Program-made: the position numbers and the translations under genes
Part shown: piece after piece, positions 1-15,339 of the stretch
Numbering within the stretch: position 1 is the stretch's first letter
How the letters are laid out: every line of letters starts with the position of its first letter
Notes under the pieces: generated by a model
Seen by the model: only the letters and a program-made list of their open reading frames with translations
What the model was told of the DNA's origin: nothing
Databases searched by the model: none
Source: Ancylostoma caninum
Taxonomy: Eukaryota; Nematoda; Chromadorea; Rhabditida; Ancylostomatidae
Assembly: GCA_037903475.1 (NCBI GenBank)
Contig: JBAJFG010000043.1
Coordinates: 186,001 to 250,000, forward strand
Length of the DNA: 64,000 bases
Reading direction: 5' to 3'

Positions 1-2265
1 TCTCTTCGCCACTTTCAACTGTTGGAAACCATGAACAGCCTCCGATTTGGAGAAGATGCTCTCCACAAACGCGACATAGGGGTCACTGTGGGTTAGACTC
101 TACCGTGGGTTCACAGGCGCTATAACGCGGTGGGTAAACCTCGCATCGCGTTCTTTGAGAAAAACTCAGTTGTCTAGTTTCTCTCTTCCTTACCTCAAGG
201 CTTAGATATTTACCCCGTGAATGGTAGATAAATATTGGAATATTGAGGCATTAGTGTTACGAATAGGTTCCTTTAAGCATTGCCTGGTTTTTGATTTACA
301 GAGCAAAATTTCACGAATCACTCTGCAGCTCACGGCTTTTCTTTATCTCTAAATCACTGCAACGATGGGATATAAGGTATTGCCAAAAATATATGCTTGG
401 GTAGCAGATGTCTTATGCTACCGGTACACCTAAGGACAATTGCAGGGTAACAAAACCGCGAGGAGAAATTCAAGGTTGAATATTGAACAATCTAGGGACC
501 TCTGCATACCTCATGGCATGATGAAGAAAGAAGATTTGTAAAATGAACTAAGTAGGCAGCTTTCTGATGAAATCACAGCTACATTAGCGAGAAATTCTAT
601 TTAAGAAAGATTTTTCGTGTATTTAAGGAAGTATTCCAGAGGGTGGGCCACGAAAGTTATGAAAGGGAAGGAAAAGATGACAACATGGAGAGAGAGTTGC
701 CGAAAACGATATATTGCTCTGATGAAGCCCACTGGGCTACCTAACCTTCACAATAGTGCAGCTGACGCACAACTGCAGACAAAGGCTGACCTGTTGAATA
801 CGACTGTCAGACAGTAAGGTACATCTGAGATGAGATAGGAACTGCGAATGTTACCACGATTCATCACTGTCCGCCTGGTCGGACAGTCGCTATGATTGAG
901 TGAAGCGCGAGATATCGGGCATTCCTCGCGCTGACTGTAGCTGCCCGTCTCAATATCACAGTAATCCGTGATTTATTGTACGAAACTGCCTAGCCGCAGC
1001 AGCTCAGAGGTCAGGACATATCTGGCCCAAAATGACATGGATTGTGATAAGCGGTGCGGTAAGGTGTAAGTATAGGGCATGCGTATGTCACAGATGGCCG
1101 AGTAGAGGTGACGGCGGCGGGAAGCGTGGAATATGAGAGGGTGAGTCGGGTCACTTGTAGATGTAATTAGCAACTCAGAGTAACCAAGGACATCTAGGAC
1201 AAATAACAAAACGACCAGCGACACGATAGACACCGGTGCAGGGATCTGGAAGAGGCCACGGGGTGGAGTCAAGGTGTCTTGGCAGCGGATTTGATGAGAG
1301 AGGTGAATGGGTTCGGGTGTTCAGGGATTAATAACCTCTCCTGTACCATGCCTGTGAGGTAACCGGCTTCATTGGTTTCTTTGAGGCGGGAATACTCAAA
1401 CAAAACTGGTCTGAGGCTTTGCTGAGGCTTAGATTGAACTACTAGACTAGTTAGTCTCGGCTGAACTTCGTAGAAATGTTGTCGAAAATGCTTTCCAAGC
1501 TGCATGCTTCAACAGCTGGTTCTCGTCCCATAATAACCACATATAAGCCGACAAGTTTGAAGCTGAGAAAGTCCTTTGGAGAATAGTCAGCACCTTCGCT
1601 CAAGGTCGAAAATGCGGTTTAGACATGGCCAAAAAGAGTGTGAAGCTGTTAAGCAGCAGAAAAGAAGTGGACTACGACCTTTTTACCTTCTGCGAGCAGG
1701 CGCATAACCCTTGAGAGGCAAATAATACGAAGAATAATTGTTCAACAGAAAAAAACGACGTTCTCGTTTCCAAACGTCCGTCCTCGGTCATCGTTGCTCA
1801 GTGAATCACTGAGAACTTGAACAAATAACTAAATGATTGAATAAAGAAATAAATAATTGAATAAAATTTTACGAAGAAGACAGAGAAAGCAGGGACAAAT
1901 ATCCTCCGATCAAATCTGGTACGATTTAGGAGAAAGAGAAAATTGCCTAGAATGAATTGTCTTGTCCTATAAAAAATGGTAGAGTAGGTAATCGTCTAAA
2001 TAATAAAAATAAATAAAAAAATTGTGCATAGAATGAATCCCTGTGAAGAATTTTGTACTCTACGGACGTAGCAGACCGCGAGTGCACAGAAAACAGGGGC
2101 GAAACGGTAATGGTGCTACCTGAAACATATTCAAATCTAAACCGTCGACACAATAATAAACAAAGGGCAAAATGAGACGACGAAGAACGGAACAAAAGGA
2201 AAAGTCCAAAAAACCAACAGAGATTTGAAGAAGTATGTAGGTATGGTCAGTTAGCTCAAGGAGTG
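1..2265. other. Gene-free stretch
   Basis: I see no supported gene. Short open frames on both strands lack convincing splice signals or recognisable domains. A small hairpin at 867-886 (CTGTCCG, six-base loop, CGGACAG) is the only structure noted. Confidence 0.5.
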
Positions 2266-2528
2266 CATCAGGGTGGACTTTGTCTGCAATTGCGACCGCA
2301 GTGGTATCGGTGGTCGGCTGGTTCGATCGGGGACAGTGGCGAAACGTCAAAATATGTTTTAAAAAATAGAACAAAATAAATGAAAAAATACGTTCAAAAA
2401 ATAAAATGGAAGGAATCACCCCACATATATACACACCTATAGAAGAAGGTGTAAAAGTAGGCTGAAAAAGCCGATCCGACCGGCCGATACCACTGCGGTC
2501 GCAATTGCAGACAAAGTCCACCCGGATG
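2266..2528. mobile_element. 263-bp inverted-repeat element (MITE-like)
   Basis: The two ends are near-perfect inverted repeats of about 60 bp. Both outer ends read CAT CMGGGTGGACTTTGTC inward, followed by TGCAATTGCGACC. The centre is AT-rich and non-coding. A shorter relative with the same GACTTTGTC core lies at 16188-16393. I could not define a target-site duplication, so the superfamily is unassigned. The family presumably moves with transposase supplied in trans (inference). Confidence 0.75.
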
Positions 2529-5500
2529 GACTCGCTCGGCTAACAGGCACCTACACACGCATGTATGTAGGAGACTGCGGGTGTCGCCATCGAGACTACG
2601 AGAGTTAAATGGAAGGCAGTAGATTCTGGTCGTAGTCCGGAGGCAATAACTGGTAAGAATGGAAATTTAAACATTTACTAGGGAGGGACAGAGAGCGGGA
2701 AGATGTGGAGGAGGGGGGGGGAGGGTTGGAGAGTTCCTTAGGAGCTATTCTTCCCTATTCGATATCGAGAATTTATTCGAGTTTCTATTCTCATACATCA
2801 TTTGACCTTGATTTATTCTTGAAGAGTCTTCAAGAATGTATCAGTTCATTTTTTACCTAATATGGGCTGCAATTTTATCCTAGAGGTGAGTATAGAAAGC
2901 ATTTGAGAGGCTTAAACTAGCTTGCACAGTCATCAAGTAGCCACTGCTCACTCAAAAGGCAAGAATTCCTGGATAAAACTTCCCTTATAACGAGAGCATT
3001 AGGGGGAACTTACCCTGCTCTGTAATGTACAACAGTTATTAAGGTGCAGTTCACATCGCCTCATAATTGAGGCCAATGTATGGTCTCGGCCTGTTTTCTC
3101 TAGAGGAAAAAAAATGAGGGCGCTCACTGAATCTCTAATAACAACGCTGCAAAAAAAGTACAACGGCTGTGATCGTTAGTGAAAAACGACCGTCAGCGTC
3201 TCACGGCGGGAGCCTAATCACATTCAAACTACTCTCGGTTTTACGTTACGTAAAGTGGATCCGTGGATACTCTGTACAAAACTTGCAAGCATGTTAGAAA
3301 AAAGGGACAAACTGTCACAAAATATCGCTAGGTACAGTATTTTGCCATTGGAAAAAGCTGTAGCTTCCTCGGGTGGGCGTGGCCTCGCTGCAACTTTGCA
3401 TTCACATCCTCAAGAATGAGCTGAGAATGCTTTTTAAAATGTCCCAGGCAGTTAACCGCCTTGCCATCTGGACGCTGACAAGTCTAGAGCAATTGACTAC
3501 TTCAGAACATAACGTATCGACTGTCACAAACATCCTTTCTCTAGTGTCAGCAGAGCTGTTTCGCCCGTAATTACACCGTCATCCTCAAGTGATTTTCGAC
3601 GATTATATCGGCAAAGTGTCCGTGACAGACGGACGGACACACAGCCTGATCGACTGGATTTCACACGCTACAATGCACATTGTTGCTCATGAGAAATTAG
3701 GGTTATGTCCGAGGGATTTGGCCTCTTTGAGCTTATTAATCTGGAAATGAGGTCCTGACCATTGAAATTTAGCACTGAAGTTAAAACTGACACCAAATTT
3801 AGATCGAATGGGCACAGTTCATCTCTGAATTGAATCAAAACTAGGTGCTTTCGGAAGTGAATTATTAAATTCCGTCAAATGGAAACAGAAAACCTAAATT
3901 GGGCGTAAGGGGAAAACATAAAAAGGAAAATCTTGTAATGGTCCCAGTCGAAACAAATAGGCAATGAGGTAATAGTTTAAAAGAGTTCTCTAAAAGAGTT
4001 CAGGATTTAATCTACACATAGTGTCGGAGACGAAATGGGGGTTGCGCGCTCCGCTGCGGATAATCTGCCCTGGAGACATGGAGACACTCGATCAAATTTC
4101 GTCCTTACCCGAATGTGTAACTTTAAGGTAAGGGTCTGATGCTTCAAAGAAATTCCATATTTGGTCTCTGCAAACTGCGTAGATGGATTTTAAAAACGTG
4201 CTCCAATACCATTAATCTGACCCAGAGCCAATGGACAAATAAAAACGTCCTATAGTCATCCAAAGAAATATGTCCTCTTGAAACAGAATCAACTGTAAAT
4301 CACATTTATTTGACAACATGTCTCTAGATAAGACTTTGAGGTCCTAATTTCCGAAAGCAACAGTATTTCATGGGGAAATTCATATATGGTTTTATTTGCT
4401 CAGAAGCATAACATAGGTCAATAACAAAAGGACAGAAAGATGAAGGGGTGACCTGGGGCTAATCGAGATGGAATAATGGAACATTTCTTCGGAACCTAAT
4501 AAATCATTTATTTCTCTGCTTACTTATTTGTTTACTTAGTTGTTTACTTATTTATTTCCTTACTTACCCGACCTGTAGTAAAATCGCTAGTAACACCAGA
4601 TAGTTTTCTTGAGTGGACAGCAGCCAAGAAGGTGGTAGTGACTGGCAGAGGGAAACACTCTATGTATTGTCCAGAAGTTTTGTAGATGGAAGATGTAGAT
4701 TGATGTAGATTTGTAGAAAGTTACAAGTTTACGCGTATGTGATAGAAATACCACGCCCTTGAAAGTAACAATAAGAAATGAGCCAAAAAAGTAGATCACT
4801 GTTTAAATACAATTTTATTCCAAAAATCTCTCACTTTGGCCACATATAATGAGCGCGCCATATTGTCGCCAACCAAGCCACGTAGCCAGTGGACAGATGT
4901 TCCCCAACGACACCTGTATCGCTCGTCAATGGACCCCCGTAGGGAAACAATACAATATTAAAAAGCTGCTAAATAGGTGTTAATTGGCTATCATAAGTGG
5001 CAGTTACGCGGAGAGCATGACTAACCGGCACGCCCGCTGTGGCTCGATTTAAAGCGGTAATAATAGGGTATGAGTAGGGGTTAACAATTTAGGGTCACAG
5101 GACTTTTCGGGATTTTCCGATAATTCTTATGCGAGGAATGCGAATGAATGAATGAATGATAAATGAATGCGTTGAATGGATGAAGCTTCTCTTGAAAAAA
5201 ACTGAAGAGTACTACTTCCGTCACAAGTCCATTGTCAGGAAATGGCTTGCACGAACAACATGCCATTGTCTAGGGTTGGGACAAGCAACGCGTTTGGATT
5301 TGCAAGAAAATTGTCATAATTGCCTGGCCAGACCCTCAATTTCAAGCCAATTCACACCTTGCCTTCATTATGCATTCGCGCCACTGAATCATTTCGATAC
5401 GGCTAGGGAAGGTCAGAAAGAGGAGGAAAGGAAGAGGCCAGAAAACTTCCTAAAAACGAGTGTAAATAAAAAACTGTGGTCTCGCAAGAAAAGTTAACGT

Positions 5501-8500
5501 CACCTAGGCATACTAAAATAATCTGTTGGAGAATTGGTCCCTTTCGCCATACGTATTAGTACATATTTTCACAGGATGCGTTCAGAACGAGGGGCAACAG
5601 ACATAAATTGCCTTGTCTGAATATGTACATAAGACATATGTATGTAGCAATCCTGTGCTGTCCTTTCAGCAATGAAAGCACTTCCATAGACGTCGTTGGC
5701 GCTTAGTTAACGCAATAATTTATTACATGATTAACTAATTTTACTCGATTCAGCGGTGCGCAATCGAACCAGAAGAAAGGTCCATCGAAAGGAATTCTAG
5801 AGAGCTACATATTTAGCAATTATTTAAAGAAAGAGCGAAAATTAAATCTCTTGTGGCTAAGAAATGCTTAGGCATCCATGGCAGCTAGGGTTTCTCAACT
5901 AAAATTCTTATAAGAGAGATGGATTTTGTTTATGAGGAAGGTGTGGGTTGTTTAAGCTTAACGGGATTGCAATAGAGAAGGGAGTTCTTTAAAGCTGCTA
6001 GATACTTAACTTTAGCTGCATACTTTGTGGAAAAAACCCTAAAGAAACCCATTAAAAGTATGTAACTTGCTGCGTACTTTTAATAGGTTTCTATAGGGTC
6101 TTTAACTGCGCAGTTCACATGCATACAGTTTTTTTAGAAGTACATGCTGTTGCGTTGAGGTATGTACCAGTGGCGGACGCAAGGCGGGGGGCGCCCCCCC
6201 CCCCCCGAGAATGGGTAGGCAAATTTTTGAATTACTTTACAATACATGTAAAAATGTTGCATTAGTTTATCTTCATTAGTTTATTTTCATCATTATTTTT
6301 AATATAATTTTTATTAATCAATTATTATTATAATTAAGGTCTTTATTAATTTTATTTTCCATAATGAAATTGCTCATGTAACATCCCCATGTTTCTGGTA
6401 AACAAATGAACAGATAAATAAATAAATATAATGAATGAACAGATAAATAAATAAATTTAAAGGAAATGAGAGAGTATCGAGTACTTTAGTAGACTAAGTC
6501 AGCAGTATTGCAGCTCGCGGCTAATGCATGCACATATTCAATGAGCCTTCCCTAAAAAAAACTCTGATGTTGCAACACTTTCAGGAATCTTCCGAGGAAA
6601 ACCGTATGATCACTAACATAGCGCAACTTTTTAGGATAAACAATTTTTGTAGAAATGTATTGTATTTTTAAAGTTCCTAGAAAAATTCTCCTGCTCAGTT
6701 CACCCTTTAAGTTTTTGTCCATGGATCTGTAAATGAATTCTCCTCAGACTAAGATATATATCGCACCATCACAACGCCAAATCTGAGCTGAGATTCACCA
6801 AAGCATAGCCGAAAAGAGCCAGCTCAGCAAAACAACGTTGATCTCCTTCGCATCCTAACTTTACGTACTCTGTGGCATAGGCGGTATACACTGGGCCGAA
6901 TAAAAATCGAATGATTTTGTTATTTCAATAACCAGTTCAGGAAACAGTTTGAATTTCCAGATATTCGAGAATCAGAAAGCCCTAAAGCTTTTTTTTTCTA
7001 CCTCATATAGCACTGAATTGGTCTCTATTGGTGGAATATTCGATTTTTCCATTCATTCGAAATCAAATATTTTTGCTTTCCAGTGTCGAATACTTCGAAT
7101 AAATGGAAAATTCGAGGCTTCCAATGCCGGCGGTGGAGGTCAATACAATACTGTACGGAAGAAAAGGAGGGCTTCAGAGCTTTCTCACTCTCAAACTCCC
7201 GGATGTTCAAATTGTTTAATGAATTAGTAATTAAAGCAACAGAATTATTCGGTTTTTATTCGGTTCAATGTATAATAGCCGGGGAGGCTCCCCATCGTTG
7301 GTTTACTTAGCGCTCCGCGAATCCTAGCTCTGATCGCCCTGGCAGCTATTACTGGTGCTAATAGAATCAGAGGGCAACGTGACAGTGAAGGATGTGTCCA
7401 GAGGCAGAAAAAACGACGTTGGCAGGCGTGAGGATTTCAATAAATCTGGACGTCTATTTTCACGCCGCTGCGTTCCAACGTGGAACGCCATGTTGAAAAC
7501 AAACGGAGCCAACGTAGACAGAGATATTAGTGCAAGATTTGTTGCATGGTGTAAAGAAACGCGGGAAATGTGTCAGAATTTGAAATTCATTAGCGGGCAG
7601 GACTGGAATAATGGAGTGAAACTATCCTCGAAAGGAAACTATTCCTCAGTCGGAATTCAGAAGTTTCTCAAGAAAATTCCGCTCGAGGGTTTGTAGAAGA
7701 GGGTTATTCCAGGCGCCGAACATGAATATTGTCGAATCGCTACCCAAATTTCATGGATTTGCAGTACTAATACTGTAGGAAATTGCAAAAAAAAAATTCT
7801 GATTTTGCCACAAAGTGATAGTATAGTAAACGTTTCTCATGGAATTTTCAGGATCGGAATGCGAGATGATGGTCCGGGAAGGTAAGTATCGGCTGAATTT
7901 TGTGGAGCATTTATTTATCTATTTATTATAATCTACTCAAGGTGCGGAACATTTATTGTGAGCCTGAGCCTCAAAACAAACAGTGCGAACCGAGGAAGTC
8001 ACTAAAAAGCCAAAGAAGCGAGGTCAGATATTTTAACTATTTTTATACAATTTTGGTGAAAATGCAGAGAAATGAACCAGCGACATCTTCAGAGGTATGA
8101 AGACAATTTTTTTCGTGTAAAATAGTTCAAAAAAAGCAGTTCACCACTGAATTTAGTGAAAATATGGCTGCCAAAAATGCCATTATAGCAAAGAATGAAC
8201 AAGATCGATAAACTGATCTATGTTTAATGTTTGGGATATCATGCAATTTTAATAGATAGCAGTTTGCTGTGCAAAATTGTTACTTATGTCCACAAAAGTA
8301 CGAAGCTATACATTCTGGATGACACGAGGTCAAAAAAAAAACGAGTGGATTCGACGTGGATCCTCCGAGTGCATTCGGCAAAAAACGGTCATGTTTGATG
8401 CATAGCTTTACATTTTTGGAATTTTCTTCAATGATACTATAGACAGATTAGCATTTAGGGACCTATTTAGTTCCTAAACATCTCTCATAAGATATCAGAA

Positions 8501-10668
8501 CAGAAAAGGCTTTAGAAAGGTGAATATACTGGAAGGCCAGACAATCAACTAGCAATCGTCAAGAATTAAAACCACATGGGGGCAAGCGGACACAAGAAAG
8601 AGAGGGCAATAAAACACATAGTATCGTATGTGTCGAGCTGCTGAGAACAATGCGAATCAACACATCAAAGCGACGCCGACCGGGGTCAGGTGCCGTTACT
8701 GTAATTAACATCACTCCTGCGACAGGTTAACCTTGTTATATAGACATGTGTTGCAAGCAGCTGGTAGGCGACGTTGGCCACAGTTCGCTGCTAAGCTCTT
8801 GGGAGGAAATTCCAGAGTATTTCCTGGATAATTTAGTGGGTCTGCTCGAAGAACCTGCAGCGAAATGTAGGAATGCTCATGTGGAAGATGGGAGGTCCTC
8901 AATGGCGCAATGAATACCGAGTAGCATGCCCTTTCGATGAATCGTCCCTTGTTCAATGTCTGCATTATACCACGTACTGATCTGCGAAGGAAATTACACT
9001 GAGACAGCAATAGGAAAAGGAAATTCTTGGAAAACTGGGCTCAAAAAACACAGCTTATATTCGAAGAAGTGGAGTAATGGTTCGTAATGGTTCTCTATTT
9101 TGCTGCAACAATCTTGTAGTTGAACGTTTCAGGGAAAATATTGTTGTTAGAAAATTTCCAACGTGTTGCATGAGATTACATGAGAATATTCCTTTTCATT
9201 TTTCCACAACACCTATTCTTCAAAAATTTTTGTTGTTTCTCCTCTAATACTGACATGGATTCTGACGATTTTACCCCCCCCCCCCTGAAATAACTTTAAT
9301 ATTCTAACTTTTTGGTTTTTTATCTCATTTATGAGAAATAAGTGATTATATGACCGTCTATCTTCCACAGAATCGTCACTTTCGGGAAGGTGAAGGGTGA
9401 CCAATTAAGACTGCGCTGAGAAATACGGCTATGTGCAAAAATAAGCTTAACCACCGGAGCTCGAGTGCCCATCAATGTTGGATTTCAACCCCATGGATCA
9501 ACGCTCTTATCTCTCTCTCTCTCTGAATACCGATCGCCAATTAACACTTGGTACTCCATCGTCCATGCAGAAATTCGTCCTCTCTGCTATACATACTATG
9601 TACGCCTCATGAAACCCTTCCGCTGAAAGGATCTTCAAGCGAGTCCAGTTTTTCGGTTTTTTTTTTCCAGTAATTTCTATAACTGAACGTAAGGGACTGA
9701 ATGGATAGAACACGATGCCGGCGTTTGCTGATGTTCAGGCTTGGAGCCTGCTGAATTTGGACAAATTTAAATGATTCAACTATGTGGTGCGAAGAGGGGA
9801 ACAGTAAATGGTGGAATAAACTGAAGGAGTTAAGAGCTTTGGAGCGACAAACAAAGACTGCTCTGTTAAAAAAAACTCCAGTGGTAAGTGAAGTTTTTTT
9901 TCGGTACCTCGCCGAACTAGAAAGCAGGCTTTGGATATGGGTAGAAATCTGAACTGGTCCTGGAATTGCGACGAAAAGTGCTGGCAATTGGTGTCGAGAG
10001 GACAAGGGATAAATTTACTCTGAAATTATTCCATATTTCGACATATTTTATTCCAAGCAAGTTTCAGAATAGACTAAAACGCTCCAGAAAATATTCTGAA
10101 AGTGAGAAAAAGGAAAAAAAAAACGAGAATAGGGAGGAAATTGCTGGGATGAGACATTCAAAAATGCATAACAAAAATGCACAACAAAAACGCAAAGCAG
10201 CAACGATTGCTCCTCTTCCAAAAATCCATTAATAGAGAAGAATATGAAAGCGGAGACAATCTCCGGAAGAATAGACGCTCCCGAGTAAAGAGCTCTACTC
10301 TGCCATAAACTCCTAATGATTTACACCAGGGATGCACTTCTCAAGCTTGGATTACCTCGTCATCGCAAAGCACCAGTCGTTATGGTAATCTCATTCGGGT
10401 GGGGGTGTCACCCTTCGCTGGCCGTCGTTCGGCTCAATTTCACGGATTTCCGGTAATTCTTCTAGCGTTGTTTGGCGGTCATTTTTAGCAAACGTTGGCA
10501 TGGTGCCAGCTCTCTTGCTCCACCGTTATTTGCAATGTTGACCAGGTTGTGTCGTGTTATTCTTCGTACGGATAAAGTGTTTAATCCGTGGATTGTTAAG
10601 CCGATCGGCGGCATTCGTTTGTGCGCCAGAATGCCGTACAAACAGATCAGCCGCGCTGACAGCGTAAG

Positions 10669-10693
10669 CTGGCGCGGCCAGGTCGCGCCAGCC
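10669..10693. other. GC-rich hairpin
   Basis: A perfect 9-bp stem (GCTGGCGCG / CGCGCCAGC) with a 7-base loop. Its function is unknown; it may be a transposon end. Confidence 0.4.
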
Positions 10694-13600
10694 AGTCATG
10701 ACAAACTTTCAATGGGGTTTTTTCTACGGGCCACTGAAGGTCAAGCACCGTAGTCAATGAGGTACCGGCAGCAGGTGCCCGAACCTATGATTTTCTCGCG
10801 TCTATTGGCTTTTTTTTTCGCGGAAGAGGTGAGTGGAGCGCGAAACCTTCCAAACACCCACGTGTACACTACCATTTGCACGTTCAGTAGTGCGCGAAAT
10901 GCGGAAATGGCAGAGTGTCGAATGCTTGGGACTTGAGAGATGAGGCGGAAGAGCAGTTCTGCTGAATGTTACGGTCAGTCATTTAGAGCGCGAACGTGAG
11001 GAAGGGTAAGTTTATGCCTTTGGGTAGGTACTGGTTAGAAACAAGCCCATAAGCAGCAACTGGGTGCAGACAAAGTCACGTATGCGTAAATGTGTCGATG
11101 GGTGCTGGGTAAGGAGTAAATTCGAGTACATTAACACGTTTACCATGGGTAATTTCAATGGTGCATGATGACACAAGGCTAATTACTCCTACATTGAGAT
11201 CACTTTTAGTCATATGTATAGCTGGCTGAGCAGAGTTTCCCAGACTGCTCGGAAGACCTGAACCTGTTGTGAGGAGAAATTCCAACCCCACGATTTAAGG
11301 AAAACCCTGCGGAATACTCCCAAAACATTATAGCTAAGGGACCCTCATAGGTAAAAGTAAAAATTCGTGGGTGAAAATGAGACAAAAGAAGTCGCTAAAA
11401 AAGTAAGGATACATATGTAGGTGAGGAAATGGAAACTGAGAGCAAAATATCACTATACAACCGCTTGGAAACAGTAAGAATACCAGGAGAGTAAGCAAGG
11501 AAAATGGACGTGAAAGCGAAGATACTACTAAACAATCACCTAGAAATACTTACAGTAACATGGAGAAAAATATGAATCTCCCGGAATTTCTAAGACAGGG
11601 CGCTTTTAGAACATGGCATTACTACATGCCTAAAGGAGAAGGCTCCAAATCTCTGGACGTACCACAACTACTAACCCAAATCCAGAAGCCGACCAGTACT
11701 ACACCTCTTACCTTGCTACACCGGTGAGTTGCGCTGATAGCTCAAGGAAAACGGCCATTATACTAATCCTTTCAAAGGAAATTGAAAGGCTGCCGTTAAT
11801 AACTAATCGGCTAATGATCGCTACTGACCACTATAATAGTACACATGTGAATGCTATTTCATATAGCGGCGGGGATAGAACTTATCCGAGATTTTGCGAT
11901 TTTGCGCACTAGTCTGGAGACCTTTTCTCCAAAGCACACAAGGCAAAAATTTGCAGAAAAGACTTCTATTTTCAGAGGTGAAGAGGTCTGGCTCTCATTC
12001 TGTGATTACTAAGAATTTTCGAGTAGCGCTTGAATCTGTGACGGTAAAGAAGCTTAACTCCTTGTTCAGCCTGACTTTATGGGAGAGATTTCTAGAAAAG
12101 CCGATCTCCCAGGTGTTTCTTCCATAAAAACAAACATCTATTTAAAAAAGCCAAGACAAGCCAAGCCATTCCTTAGAAACGAATACTATGACATTCTAAC
12201 CACGCACACATAATGACATTGTTTTCGCATCGGCTGCCAACAATTCGTGAGATGTGAATGGCTGGTGGAAGCCCTTGGAATGCTTCAAATACCTCGAGGA
12301 ATGGCACATTCGCAGAAATGAGGACACTAAAATGCATCACAGCCCGGTTATTACGTCGAAAAGCTCTCGTGCTATTACTGATGCGCTGAGATTTTCTCGA
12401 AATTGCTTCCATCCAGAACTCGCTCCCGGCAAACTGCTGGAAGAACCAGTGGCGCGGTCTGGAAGACAATGAGGAGCGGCTAACGGAATCATCCAGGAGA
12501 TGTTATAGAATACGTTCCGACTTCCTAATTAAGGAAATAGCTGTTGCATAGAATGCCTATGTAGGGAAAGTTCCGCACAACCCCCCCCCCCCTTTGCAGC
12601 AGCCCTTCAGCAGAAAGGCAGCAGAAATCCAACAAAGTGCCGAGAAGAAATAGTAAATTGGGTCAATGCCGAAGATGAATATTTTTCTTTGCGGATATTG
12701 GAGTTGCCAAGTCTCCACTATTTTCCAGAAATAACCGAGCATTAAGGCCAGCATGTCAGATTAGTGCAGCCTAAGCCACGCCCACCTAATTCATCGAGCG
12801 ACTCATCCAGATTTCTGGAAATAGTGTCTGCCCAAATGCATTGAAAGCAAAAATTATGGATATTCTTTAGAGTTCCGTCCCTGTAATAAGGATCTGACAT
12901 GGTTTGGACGTTGGTGAAAGTGTTGGAAAAGTAGGCGGAGCAATAAATGACAGGAAGAATTGAGAATATTCGAAAGGGGAATTTTTTCTGCATAAGGACT
13001 GGGCAGAAAAAAAGTGTAAGGGGCTAGCCTGAAGAGGGCGGAGTAGGCAAGCTCTCTGATTGGCCAGCTGCGCGAATTGGCCAATTACAGAGCGTCGGCA
13101 TCGCCTAGGTTCCCTAATCAAACAGAAGGCCTAAAAAATGGGAATAAGTTCGAGGAAAAGGAAACGTTTCAGGATGAGAATCGCTACAATGACAAAGAAC
13201 TTTTAAAAATCTAAAAGGTAATATGTACTTAGTATTGAGATATGAAATCAAAAATCACTCTTTCATTGAATAATTAACAAATAACTAAAATAAATAAACT
13301 AAAAAATAAAAATTAAAAAATAAACTAAAACTAAAATAAATAGAGTTGTGAATAAATCGATAAATGATCATGCACATGGACAGATATAAATATTTACATG
13401 TTTACAGTATGTTGCATAGTTGTTCCACCGTAACTATCAGAGTGTACGAAGCAACGTGAGCCATCGAAAAAATCTCATGTTGTCAATCCTAGCGCCCAGA
13501 TCGATATCTATCTTTGCAATGTGCTATCAGAAGCTTGCTGAGTAATAGCGTTAGCATGAGTAAACCCTAATAACAGCGACGACAAGCATCATTCGTTAGG

Positions 13601-15339
13601 AATGGTCAGTTGTCAGGGCGCATAATTAGGCAACATTGCCTAAATAGCCGCCCACCACTGGCCGCGTGGTGAAGTGAAAAGCGTTCGCGGTAATTTGGCG
13701 CGTGGTCAGAAAAGCGGGAAACTTAAAGAAGGACTAACGCGGTGGTATGACGCCAGCCCATAAGCTGTCGTTTCAAAGAAAAAGTTCGAAGGAAGTTATG
13801 GACGGCAAGGAATAAGTTGTTTTCCTTTCCGGGAAGGCAGTGGAGATGCTGACGAAACAAATGGAGTGGAGCGTAATGACATCATGACGATTGTGGCAGG
13901 AAAAATCGAAAAAGTGGAATTTTGGACAATTCGTCTGCTGGAGGCTTCATCCAATTCCACAGATTCTTCAGCATTCTTCCGGCGAAAAGATCCACTAAAT
14001 CTGAAAATTCTTCAGATAATTTTCCAGCCATAAGGGCACCCATTCTGAGGTTCGGTTCCGAAGGAGACGACGTGCTTAAAAGGACAACAACGAAGACGCC
14101 TTCGGTTCATGGCTAATGAACCACTGCTGATCCTCAGATTCTCTATGCAATTGTCGCCTTTCAGATTGAGCCAACTTGAAATGGATTCAATTTAAAGCGT
14201 CTCGGGAAAGGAAGAGATGAAAAACAGCTTCATTAGTGACGCAATCGTCCTCGGCATTTTCCTAGCTGAAGCAAATGAGGAGTGGAATGGGCCTCGTATG
14301 TCTTGTGACCAGAAAATTCTCTTGGAGGGGTAGGCTGAGGCCAAAATAGAGAAGGCTGGGCAGGAGTTTGTGAATCCTCGAGGAAATGACCTTTAACAAA
14401 CTTCATGTAATGGTCGCTAATGGCTTGAATATCCTTAATTGACTTCAGGGACTAAAATTTCAGGAGAACCAGTGTAAGGGACATGCAGAACTTTGAATCA
14501 TGCAAAATGGTAAACGTGGAGGGATTCCAAAGGTAGAAAACATAGGAAATGCTGGATGACGGATTCCATTCAAGTTTAATGTACATTTATTCAGGTGAAC
14601 TAAGTGACAAGTACAGTGACATGTACCTCAGAGTAACCCGAGAGTTTTTAAGGCTAAGTCAGGTCTTCGAATTAAAATTGCCTTACTTACTGTAATTTTC
14701 TCATTAATCCTGCTATATCTCACATATACGCTTTTAAATTATTTAGTACATGTAATCCGAGCAATTTATTTATTCCCATGAACCTGGAAGTCGAATTAAC
14801 AGGAATTTCAGTGCAGGTTACCCTTACCTCCTTCCTCTCCGCTACGGCCCGAGGCCTATTAATCTTGAGAAGCCTGTTCATCTGTGCCAAACCGCCTAAA
14901 ACCTCATCTCAACCTCATTATAACAGGACATGTTTCAATTTCGACGCTTGAATGACGCGAAATGACTGTGGGCCGGGGTTTGGTGCAGCCGCCGGCCGGC
15001 GTCTAATGACCGACACCAGAACTCGATTTGCTAATTGCGGAAGCTGCGCCACCCACGCGCACCACCACGAGGCACAGGCACAATGTGCATGGTTATGAGA
15101 ATGACTGATGAGCAGCAGATGATGGTGGTTATTGGTGGCTGACAGCAGGTCAGATGTAATGAATTCTTGTCCATTTCTGGTTTTTCTGGATTTCCAGAAA
15201 TAATCACAATTTCCGTTGGTGGGACGCATTCGCTGATTGGAGATGGACATTATCTTCCAAAGATTTACAAGAAAGAACAAGAAAAAACAAAAGCAAGATC
15301 ACAGGGGTGAGCAGGGATGAAAAATTTGCCGTTATGGTC

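Noticed and set aside
2836..2888. Hydrophobic MYQFIFYLIWAAILS before a GTGAGT site
   Set aside because: An in-frame TAG precedes the donor.
6170..6208. CAGTGGCGGACGCAAGGCGG motif before a C-run, resembling a transposon terminus
   Set aside because: No partner end or target duplication could be found nearby.
7355..7881. 113-codon frame plus a 30-nt micro-exon candidate (TTTTCAG ... GTAAGT at 7852-7881)
   Set aside because: The frame end (GVKLSSKGN) faintly recalls SGNH-type proteins, but no splice chain links the parts.
10787..10828. Signal-peptide-like MIFSRLLAFFFAEE before GTGAGT
   Set aside because: The next plausible acceptor (CACGTTCAG) leads straight into a stop in the required phase.
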